Below are positions 25,657-36,313 of a stretch of 64,000 nucleotides of DNA, piece by piece (positions within the stretch are counted from its first letter, which is position 1; every line of letters starts with the position of its first letter). The position numbers and the translations under genes were made by a program. The DNA comes from Microbacterium endophyticum (GTDB taxonomy: Bacteria > Actinomycetota > Actinomycetes > Actinomycetales > Microbacteriaceae), in assembly GCF_011047135.1 (NCBI RefSeq), contig NZ_CP049255.1, positions 2,108,001-2,172,000 on the forward strand. The letters are read 5' to 3'. The notes below the pieces were generated by a model. The model was not told where the DNA came from, did not search any database, and saw only the letters and a list, made by a program, of their open reading frames with translations.

Positions 25657-27285
25657 GTGCGTTCGCGATACCGCTTTCCCCTTGTTTTTCTTTCCTCGCT
25701 TACGATCGTTGGTCTGGTCGCGGGGTGCGCGAGCGCCCCAGCGACAGTTGAGGTTGTTGCCGGCGGTAGCCCCGATGCTGACGCAGTTGCGCTCCCGGAG
25801 GGTGCGAGCGATGAGGAGGTCGATGCCGCCGTCGCTTCGGCGCTCGCGCAGCTGCCAGACCTTGCGCAAGAAGCGCTCGACACAGCTGGAATTCCGGGCC
25901 TCGCAATCGGGGTCGTCCACGGTGGAGAAACGGTCTATGCGGAGGGCTTCGGTGTAAAGAACATAGAAACCGACGCCCCTATCGACGCTCAAACCGTGTT
26001 TCAGCTTGCTTCTCTTTCGAAACCGATATCTGCAACTGTTGTGGCTAAGGCGATCACTGCCGGCGCAATCACATGGCAAACACCAGTTCAGAGTGAACTC
26101 GACGGCTTCGAGTTGTCAGATCCGTATGTGACCGAGAACGCGACGGTCGGCGATTTCTTCTCCCACCGCTCGGGGCTCGCAACCGGAGCTGGCGATGACC
26201 TCGAAGATCTCGGATTTGATCGTCAATACATCCTTGATCACATGTACTTGCAGCCTTTGACTGCGTTTCGGGCGGAGTATCACTACTCCAATTACGGAAT
26301 CACGATTGGTGCAGAAGCCGCAGCATCCGCGATGGGGATGACGTGGGAAGACACCGCTCAGACCTACCTATACGAGCCGCTCGGCATGGATTCGACGAGC
26401 TCTCGCTACGAGGATTTTCTCGCCGAAGCCGATCGCGCTGACCTGCACGCGATGGTTGACGGTGAGTTCACGCCGCTCTACGAGCGCAATCCAGAGGAGC
26501 AGTCGCCCGCGGGTGGTGTCTCATCGAACGTGGAGGACCTCGGCACCTGGATGAATCTGGTGCTTTCAGAGGGCGAGTTTCAGGGAGACACCTATATTGA
26601 CTCGTCAGCTCTGCTCGCCGCAACGACGGGGCAGATGGTGTCGGGTCACCCGGGCACCGCGGCGGGACGAACGGGAATGTACGGATTCGGCTTCCAGGTG
26701 GGGTCCCAACCGGGCGGGCGAGCCTCAATCAGTCATTCGGGGGCTTTCGTCTTGGGAGCGGGAACCAGCTTCAGAATGATTCCGAGTCTTGATCTTGGGA
26801 TTGTCGTTCTCACCAACGGTGCTCCCGTGGGTGCTGCGGAGGCAGTCACCTCGTCGTTCTTGGATCTCGTGCAGTTCGGGTACGAGACGCGCGACTGGTT
26901 TGCGGACTACGCCGGTGCGCTCGGCGTCTATCTCGCACCCGCTGGTGATCTCGCGGGCGAGACCCGCCCGACAGATGCTGCAGCTCCCGGTGACTACGCC
27001 GAATACGTTGGCACGTACGAAAGTGACTACTACGGCACCCTCTCGGTCACAGCGACAGACGACGGATCGACTCTGATGGGAGCCCTCGGGCCCGACGGTC
27101 AGTATGAGTTCGTGCTTTCGCCGTGGGACGGTGACGAATACTCATTCATTCCCACCGGAGAGAACGCCCCGGAGGGTTCTCTTTCGTCGGCTGAGTTCAC
27201 TCGCTCCGAAGGTCAGGTCAACGCTGTCACGCTCGACTTCTTCAACTCCCAGGGCTTGGGTACCTGGGAACGCGTAACGCCCTAG
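25657..27285 (+). CDS. Lipoprotein serine hydrolase (beta-lactamase class C/PBP4 fold)
   Basis: The 542-residue product starts with a lipoprotein signal whose lipobox VAGC places the lipidated Cys at 24. The beta-lactamase-family motifs are SLSK at 119-122 with nucleophile Ser119, and YSN at 210-212. A C-terminal beta-rich domain (about 440-542) resembles the DUF3471-type extension. GTG at 25657 follows an AAGGAG site, so an upstream ATG frame is rejected. The enzyme acts outside the membrane on peptides or esters; the substrate is unknown. Its stop overlaps the stop of an LLM gene remnant on the other strand. Confidence 0.9.
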   Translation: MRSRYRFPLVFLSSLTIVGLVAGCASAPATVEVVAGGSPDADAVALPEGASDEEVDAAVASALAQLPDLAQEALDTAGIPGLAIGVVHGGETVYAEGFGVKNIETDAPIDAQTVFQLASLSKPISATVVAKAITAGAITWQTPVQSELDGFELSDPYVTENATVGDFFSHRSGLATGAGDDLEDLGFDRQYILDHMYLQPLTAFRAEYHYSNYGITIGAEAAASAMGMTWEDTAQTYLYEPLGMDSTSSRYEDFLAEADRADLHAMVDGEFTPLYERNPEEQSPAGGVSSNVEDLGTWMNLVLSEGEFQGDTYIDSSALLAATTGQMVSGHPGTAAGRTGMYGFGFQVGSQPGGRASISHSGAFVLGAGTSFRMIPSLDLGIVVLTNGAPVGAAEAVTSSFLDLVQFGYETRDWFADYAGALGVYLAPAGDLAGETRPTDAAAPGDYAEYVGTYESDYYGTLSVTATDDGSTLMGALGPDGQYEFVLSPWDGDEYSFIPTGENAPEGSLSSAEFTRSEGQVNAVTLDFFNSQGLGTWERVTP

Positions 27286-27415
27286 CCTGCGTTGCTCGGC
27301 TCCCACCCCAATGCGGGAGCGACGTACTTCGCGAAGGACCCGACCATACGCAGGTTGAACTCAACCCCCAGCTGGCTCGGGATGGCAATCGCAAGCAACA
27401 CAGCCTCCGCGAGCC
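27282..27415 (-). pseudogene. 3' remnant of an LLM-class oxidoreductase
   Basis: On the minus strand, without a start, the frame reads IPSQLGVEFNLRMVGSFAKY and then VAPALGWEPSNAG with a TAG stop at 27284-27282. This matches the C-terminus of the intact LLM gene at 30490 (IPSQLGVAYNTRLVESFAKY, VAPSLGWKPN). The resemblance fades beyond about 27415. It is a diverged paralog rather than a fresh duplicate. The remaining bases to 27480 show nothing recognisable. Confidence 0.7.
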
Positions 27416-27479
27416 GTGGGCTTCGTGAATCGCTATACGCCGTGGGACATGCGGGTGTGCTGGTTCTCTACACGGCCAG

Positions 27480-27812
27480 CTAGTTGAACGGCGCCCACGT
27501 CGTGCGTTCGACGAACCACTTCGGCGCCCATGTGACGAAGGATGACGGATCAAAGGTCGTGTCGAGGATCTCGACAGACTCGATCTGCATCGCGAGAAGC
27601 GAGAGGGTATGAGTGCGAGGGCTGTCGCTCTCCCAATCCCAAAAGTGATAGCGGGGTGTTTTGTCGTGCGCCCGACGACTCGGGCCGTAATCCATCGGCG
27701 CGCACCGTCGAACCAGGACTGCGCCACCATCTTCCTTCGATCGGAAGGTGACCAGCACTTCACGGCGTCGCGCTATCGCCTCAATAACGTCGTCATGGTT
27801 TGGTAGCTCCAC
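27480..27812 (-). CDS. Small WYL-like hypothetical protein
   Basis: The 110-residue protein has no signal peptide or membrane segment. Its strand pattern and words (EVLVTFRSKEDGG, RRCAPMDYGPS, RYHFWDWESD, HTLSLLAMQIESVEIL, then FDPSSFV) resemble a stand-alone WYL-type beta-barrel, a fold that binds nucleic acid or nucleotides in defence-linked regulators. It lies beside an RloC-like ATPase gene, which would suit that role. The family assignment is tentative. Confidence 0.55.
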   Translation of the reverse strand: MELPNHDDVIEAIARRREVLVTFRSKEDGGAVLVRRCAPMDYGPSRRAHDKTPRYHFWDWESDSPRTHTLSLLAMQIESVEILDTTFDPSSFVTWAPKWFVERTTWAPFN

Positions 27813-28066
27813 AGTTCCCCCTCAGGCGTCCGGACGCTGCCGTTCGTCGCGTCCTACCCCCAAGGCTGTCGGACACCGAGAAGACCGTCAAGGCTGCTCC
27901 CGTTCGATCAACCCGACGCGCGATCTAGAACTGCGCATGGCGGCAGTGCTCAGAAGGTTTGGGTCATGAGGACGCTGGGGTTTGCGCTTCGAAATTGCCA
28001 CAGACCCGCATCGGACCCCCGTCACGAAACTCGCGCAGACCCACTCCTGCGACTGCCAGCGATGAG
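27813..28066. other. Gene-free spacer
   Basis: About 250 bases lie between the start of the small WYL-like gene and the end of the RloC-like gene. Short frames here have no ribosome binding sites or protein-like composition. I see no repeat, hairpin or RNA gene. It presumably carries the promoter of the WYL-like gene. Confidence 0.5.
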
Positions 28067-30418
28067 CTATGTGTTGGTCGATGAGTCTGCCGTCGGGCGC
28101 GGGGAGCTGCCGTTGCTTCGAGGCGCCCGCAAAAGCGAGTGCTGCTTGTTGATCTTCGCCGCCTGGCACATCCTCTGAAAGTGTTCCTCGTCTACGGCCT
28201 TGAGGAACTCCATCGCCCGGCGAAGTTGAGCGTGAACGGAACGCGCGTCCAGTACGTCCACGCTCTCGCTACCTTCACCGTGCGAATGTCGGTTGCAGAA
28301 GTCGTAAACATCACGGAAGGGCTCACCTTCTTTAGTCTCGACCAGCGAACGCAACTGTTCGGAGAAGTCAGTCCGATGAGGGGCCTTGTAACTTGCGAAG
28401 ATCTCAAGAACTCGTCGCGCTGCATTCGGGAGAAGAAAGAGCCGGTCGTGATCGGGGCTGTCCCCCACGCCTGCCATGACCATCGCAAATAGATATGCGT
28501 ACTCGGAAGTGGTACTCAAGAGGAGCGGGGGCAGGTTGGCGATCCTCGTACCTCGACGGTCTCCGTCTTGAGCTGAGTACATCTCTAAGAACGCAACCTT
28601 GGGGAATCGAGATTCGTCAGCGTCCCCCGTCCGGATGGCCTTGTTCGAGGATCCCCACTTGCTTCCCTTCGACTTGATGAACAGCCGCAGAAGCCCGAAA
28701 TCGTGAGTCAAGATGATGAACTGCCCAAAATCCTCCAACGTGTCGAGCAGCCACTGATGGGTTGCGAACAGTGCCTCTCGATCGAGGGAGCTGGACGGGT
28801 CATCGATGACCACGATTCGTTGCGCTCGCTCGTTTCCTGGTTTCTGCTCATCCTCGAGGCGTCGCAGGAAGTAGAGCAGAGAGAGGGTCGTTCTCTCACC
28901 CTCACTCAGGTGTGTTGCGGGATCATCGCCGCGCCGACAGGCATAGGACTTGCCATCGTCCGTAACGACCACGGTCAAGTGACTCTTGCCGTACACACGA
29001 GCGAGGTCTCGACTGAGAGTGTCCGCCATGTCCTTCGTCGTGAACTGAGCCGCGCGCACTTGTTCAAGCTTTCGTTCCGCCAGACGAGCCTTGTCTTTAC
29101 TCGTCGTCTGACGTAGGGCTGCTTCTCTAGCCTTCTCCTCGGCTGCCGCAAAGTCATCGTGCTGAGAACCCACGATGTGACGGAACGCAACGTCTCGGTA
29201 GTTGGCCATGACCTCCTCACGCCGAGCAACCTGATCGTTGTGTTCAATGATCGCCTGCGAGGCGACGGTCACCGAGATGACTTCCGTCAGGGGTGAAGGA
29301 TCAGGGCAGGTTGGCTGGGTGCTCGGATCGGAGGATTTGAGTTCGAGGGCCGCTTCGATCTCGTGGAGCTGAGAGATCCTTGCTTTGACAGCCGCCTGAA
29401 TCTGTCCGACCGCGTCCGCGTAGGGAAGTTGCAGATCGGACGTAAGGTCAGAAGAAGACGGCAGTCTTGATTCCCAATTTTCGAGACTGCTTATGGCAGA
29501 GCGAACGTCCTTGATTAGGTCATTTGCCCTTGCTCTCAACTTCAGCCAGCTCGCATCGAAGTGCTCCGCTAGTTGCTTGCGGCGAGAGTCGTCCACGTGA
29601 TGACCACAAAATAAGCAGTCGTCGCGGGATTCATGTAGTGCGAGCCCCTTCTCCACCCATGCCTGTGCGGTTGGGTTCTCCTCGAGCGCAGCGATTGCGA
29701 GGCGCGTTGGACTTTCGCCCAACAGCGCCCTCAGTTCCTCAAGTCCGCTGACAGCAGTTGAAGGGGCCGCAGTCACGATGGGAAGGCTGGTGAGCGAGGA
29801 TTCCGCCAGTTTCACAAGTGCGGACGCGTGCTCGTTGGCAGAAGGAAAGTCGCCGCCATACTTGCGGAGTTCTTCCTTTACTCGCGGGAGGGAGAACCGA
29901 TTTTTTGTGTAGTGCTCGTAGTCGAAGGGCCGCAGCTGGCTGACGATCTGGCTCTGAACGTCGGCTGCAACCTTGTCGGCACGCTTGTCGGCGGCTTTGA
30001 GCTGCTTTTCTGAGTCGGCTTCCGCGTCCACGAGCTCGGCAATCTCGTCGACAAGCTGCGCTTCCACCTCTTTCGCATGAATTGCCTCGCTGCCGAGAGT
30101 GACGATTGCTGAAGCGCTATCGCCGTCCAGAAAATCCTTGAGGTTGTCCTCAACCCATTTTCTCGTAAACACAGCCATTGATGGCGATGGAGAGCTATCT
30201 CCCGTGTTAACTGTCACGCGGGTTTTGTCTTCGTCCTCCCACACCATCTCAGTGACGGCGGCGTCTTCCGCGAGGCTCAGGAGCAGTTGCGAGAAGGTGG
30301 ATTTCCCGCTCCCGTTGTGCCCATAGATGATGGATTGTGCGCCTAGGGGTGTCGCCTCAGGCCAAAAACCCTTGTCAAGTGACCTCCATGGTCCCTTCAC
30401 ATCAATTCGTCGGAGCAT
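28067..30418 (-). CDS. RloC-like AAA_13 ATPase with zinc hook, candidate anticodon nuclease
   Basis: The 783-residue protein has a split ABC ATPase: Walker A GHNGSGKST at 33-41, signature LSEGE at 504-508, Walker B IVVIDDP at 535-541 and ILTHD at 569-573. Coiled-coil segments between them carry CLFC at 268-271, a zinc-hook-type CXXC as in Rad50 and RloC. The C-terminal region has RRVLEIF near 669 and CNRHSHGEG at 708-716, a place where related proteins have nuclease or HEPN-type residues. RloC proteins cut tRNA anticodons during phage attack. The nuclease role here is inferred. Codon use is less GC-biased than the neighbours. Confidence 0.68.
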   Translation of the reverse strand: MLRRIDVKGPWRSLDKGFWPEATPLGAQSIIYGHNGSGKSTFSQLLLSLAEDAAVTEMVWEDEDKTRVTVNTGDSSPSPSMAVFTRKWVEDNLKDFLDGDSASAIVTLGSEAIHAKEVEAQLVDEIAELVDAEADSEKQLKAADKRADKVAADVQSQIVSQLRPFDYEHYTKNRFSLPRVKEELRKYGGDFPSANEHASALVKLAESSLTSLPIVTAAPSTAVSGLEELRALLGESPTRLAIAALEENPTAQAWVEKGLALHESRDDCLFCGHHVDDSRRKQLAEHFDASWLKLRARANDLIKDVRSAISSLENWESRLPSSSDLTSDLQLPYADAVGQIQAAVKARISQLHEIEAALELKSSDPSTQPTCPDPSPLTEVISVTVASQAIIEHNDQVARREEVMANYRDVAFRHIVGSQHDDFAAAEEKAREAALRQTTSKDKARLAERKLEQVRAAQFTTKDMADTLSRDLARVYGKSHLTVVVTDDGKSYACRRGDDPATHLSEGERTTLSLLYFLRRLEDEQKPGNERAQRIVVIDDPSSSLDREALFATHQWLLDTLEDFGQFIILTHDFGLLRLFIKSKGSKWGSSNKAIRTGDADESRFPKVAFLEMYSAQDGDRRGTRIANLPPLLLSTTSEYAYLFAMVMAGVGDSPDHDRLFLLPNAARRVLEIFASYKAPHRTDFSEQLRSLVETKEGEPFRDVYDFCNRHSHGEGSESVDVLDARSVHAQLRRAMEFLKAVDEEHFQRMCQAAKINKQHSLLRAPRSNGSSPRPTADSSTNT

Positions 30419-30489
30419 GAGCCGACTCTAGCGTGGGGCAGTTGTCGCGGATCGAGCGACGCAGGCCGATAGAGCACCCTTCGGTGCAC

Positions 30490-31533
30490 TCACATTGCGT
30501 ATCCCTCGGTATTCGGCTTCCACCCCAATGACGGTGCCACGTACTTCGCAAACGACTCGACCAGCCTTGTATTATAAGCAACACCCAACTGGCTCGGGAT
30601 CGTGAGCATGAGCGTGTCGGCGGTGCGGATCGCCGCATCGTCGAGCAACTGCTCCACGAGCACGTCAGGGGCTGCCGCGTACGTCTTACCGAACGTTGAC
30701 CGCATGCCGTCGATGACGCCGACCTGGTCGCCATCCTGGCGCCCGCCGAAGTACATGTTCTCTTCTGCTGTCGTGATGGGGAAGATGCTGCGGCTCACCG
30801 ATGTCCGCGGGGTGCCCGGGTGACCGGCATCCTTCCATGCAGCGCGGAACGCGTCGATCTGCTGTGCCTGAAGCTCGTCGAAGGGGAGACCCTTGTGTTC
30901 GGTGAGCAGCGTCGACGACATGAGGTTGACTCCCATGCGTCCGGCCCATTCGGCCGACTCGCTGTTGCCGGCGCCCCACCAGATGCGGTCGCGAAGGCCG
31001 GGGGAGTGTGGCTCGATGCGCTGAAGGCCCGAAGCGCCGGTACTGAAGGGGCTGTTGTTGTCGGGTTCGCCGATACCTACGCCCTCGATTGCGCGCAAGA
31101 AGTCTGCGAAGTGTTCGCGGGCGATGTCAGCACCACGGGGGTCTTGCGACCCGGTGTAGCCAAACTTCTCGTAGCCGCGAACCACAGACTCGGGTGAACC
31201 ACGGCTCACGCCGAGCGCGAGTCGGCCGTCGCTGATGAGGTCAACGGCCGCTGCCTCTTCGGCGAAGTAGAGGGGGTTCTCGTAGCGCATGTCGATGACA
31301 CCGGTACCTACCTCGATGTTCTTGGTGCGCGCAGCGATTGCGGCGAGAAGCGGCATGGGCGACGCCTGCTGGCGGGCGAAGTGGTGCACGCGAAAGTACG
31401 CGCCGTTGACGCCGAGTTCGTCCATGCCCTGCGCGAGGTCGATCGCCTGGTGCAGCGAGTCGCCAGCGGTGAGCTCACGGCCGCCACCGAGGGGGCCGTA
31501 GTGTCCGAAGGAGAGAGTTCCAAAGCGTTGCAT
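30490..31533 (-). CDS. LLM-class flavin-dependent oxidoreductase
   Basis: The 347-residue protein is a luciferase-like monooxygenase with RFGTLSFGHYGPLGGG at the start, then NGAYFRVHHFARQQASPMPL, the segment VGTGVIDMRYENPL and GRLALGVSRGSPE in the flavin-binding part. The start at 31533 is an ATG; an upstream TTG frame is rejected. The sequence of its last 35 codons is mirrored by a remnant at 27282-27415 on the same strand. The RloC-like gene and its neighbour lie between the two. It is divergent from the GH2 gene and its substrate is unknown. Confidence 0.88.
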   Translation of the reverse strand: MQRFGTLSFGHYGPLGGGRELTAGDSLHQAIDLAQGMDELGVNGAYFRVHHFARQQASPMPLLAAIAARTKNIEVGTGVIDMRYENPLYFAEEAAAVDLISDGRLALGVSRGSPESVVRGYEKFGYTGSQDPRGADIAREHFADFLRAIEGVGIGEPDNNSPFSTGASGLQRIEPHSPGLRDRIWWGAGNSESAEWAGRMGVNLMSSTLLTEHKGLPFDELQAQQIDAFRAAWKDAGHPGTPRTSVSRSIFPITTAEENMYFGGRQDGDQVGVIDGMRSTFGKTYAAAPDVLVEQLLDDAAIRTADTLMLTIPSQLGVAYNTRLVESFAKYVAPSLGWKPNTEGYAM

Positions 31534-31639
31534 AGTGATTGCAACGATAAAGCCGCACAAAACATTCCGGTGAATGAATAGTGCTCCCAGTGATCGCCTG
31601 GGCTGGAATCGGCGCGCCGGTCGACCTAGGATCGGTTAG

Positions 31640-35295
<3,656 letters not shown>

Positions 35296-35332
35296 GTCCA
35301 CAGCAAAGCACGTGCAGCGGCGCCGCGCGGAC

Positions 35333-35350
35333 TTTCTGAGAAATTTCTGA
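35333..35350. promoter_or_regulatory. Direct repeat TTTCTGA, one helical turn apart
   Basis: TTTCTGA occurs at 35333-35339 and 35344-35350, 11 bases apart, the spacing bound by OmpR-type regulators. It lies just upstream of the VIT start and next to the GGGAC box. Weak evidence taken alone. Confidence 0.3.
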
Positions 35351-35355
35351 ACGCC

Positions 35356-35369
35356 GGGACCAAAGTCCC
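35356..35369. promoter_or_regulatory. DosR/DevR-like box GGGAC-N4-GTCCC
   Basis: GGGACCAAAGTCCC is a near-perfect palindrome that matches the core of the actinobacterial DosR (DevR) motif. It sits in the divergent region between the VIT transporter and the DoxX protein, about 110 bases before the DoxX start. DosR-type regulators respond to hypoxia and nitric oxide. No matching regulator can be assigned within the window, although a NarL-family one is present at 23101. Confidence 0.55.
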
Positions 35370-35475
35370 TATTGCTGAGAGTTGATCCAGAGGATCGTAT
35401 GTGTGGTCAGGCCACAAAGTCACCAAGGGGATCCGAAATGAAAACCGGCCCCTGATCACCACATAGGAGAACACC

Positions 35476-36072
35476 ATGTCCACCACCGCGGCTCCCCGCG
35501 TCACCACGACCGCTGCTACCAGCAACGCCGCGGCCCTCAAGGCCATCCCCGCAGAAAAAGACGTCGTCACGTCAATTATCGCTCGTCGGGTTTTGGCAGT
35601 ATCTCGGTACGCCATCGGCTTCATCTTTCTGTGGGCGTTTCTCGACAAGACGTTTGGCCTTGGCTTTTCTACTCCGGTAGAGCGAGCTTGGGTGAACGGC
35701 GGCACCCCCGCTCAGGGCTTCCTCAACAGCGAAGCGGTGACGGGGCCGTTGCAGCCGTTCTTCCAGGGCATCGCGAGCCCGCTCGTCGATGTGCTGTTCA
35801 TGGCGGGAATGCTGGGTGTCGGCCTGGCGGTCATGCTCGGCGTTGGTCTTCGGATCTCTGCTGTTGCCGGCACCGCGATCATGATCATGATGTACCTCGC
35901 AGAATGGCCGTTCGCCATGTTGACGGGGTCCACCAACCCGTTGGTTGACTACCACATCATCTACGCGCTGATGCTGATTGTCGTCGCCGCAGCTTCTGCT
36001 GGTGACACATGGGGGTTCGGCGCTCAGTGGAAGAAACTGCCGATCGTGCAGAAGAACCACTGGCTGGTCTGA
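35476..36072 (+). CDS. DoxX-family membrane protein
   Basis: The 198-residue protein has a polar N-terminus of about 38 residues, then four membrane helices in the DoxX arrangement: VSRYAIGFIFLWAFLDKTFG, then LVDVLFMAGMLGVGLAVMLG, and DYHIIYALMLIVVAAASAGD near the end. DoxX proteins are often linked to thiosulfate:quinone or other membrane redox reactions and oxidative stress. GGAGAA precedes the ATG. A DosR-like box lies upstream and a strong terminator downstream, so it is a single-gene unit. Confidence 0.88.
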   Translation: MSTTAAPRVTTTAATSNAAALKAIPAEKDVVTSIIARRVLAVSRYAIGFIFLWAFLDKTFGLGFSTPVERAWVNGGTPAQGFLNSEAVTGPLQPFFQGIASPLVDVLFMAGMLGVGLAVMLGVGLRISAVAGTAIMIMMYLAEWPFAMLTGSTNPLVDYHIIYALMLIVVAAASAGDTWGFGAQWKKLPIVQKNHWLV

Positions 36073-36089
36073 CCGCAGCTAGCCCCTAC

Positions 36090-36123
36090 GGCCCGCAACC
36101 TCCTCTAGGTTGCGGGCCTTTTT
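36090..36123 (+). terminator. Rho-independent terminator after doxX
   Basis: GGCCCGCAACCT (36090-36101) pairs perfectly with AGGTTGCGGGCC (36107-36118) around the loop CCTCT, followed by five T. It ends the DoxX transcript 18 bases after the stop codon. Confidence 0.93.
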
Positions 36124-36313
36124 CGACGTTAGCGTTGCAGGTGCGCGGGCAAAATCTGCTCCTCGGCAGACAGATCATGCGAGCAAAATGACAGTTTGTG
36201 CATTTGCGTCAATCACCCTCTTGAGACCGATGTGGAATGGGTCACGGCGCCGCCGCATTGTCGCGCGGTGCTGACCCCCGAAGACGAGGGTCTGCACACA
36301 AGAGGAGAACACA
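36124..36313. promoter_or_regulatory. Upstream region of the GH3 operon
   Basis: These 190 bases between the terminator and the GTG of the first GH3 gene hold no gene. The stretch 36170-36220 is the most AT-rich part and is the likely promoter position, and AGAGGAGAA just before the GTG is the ribosome binding site. I could not identify a convincing operator. Confidence 0.4.
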
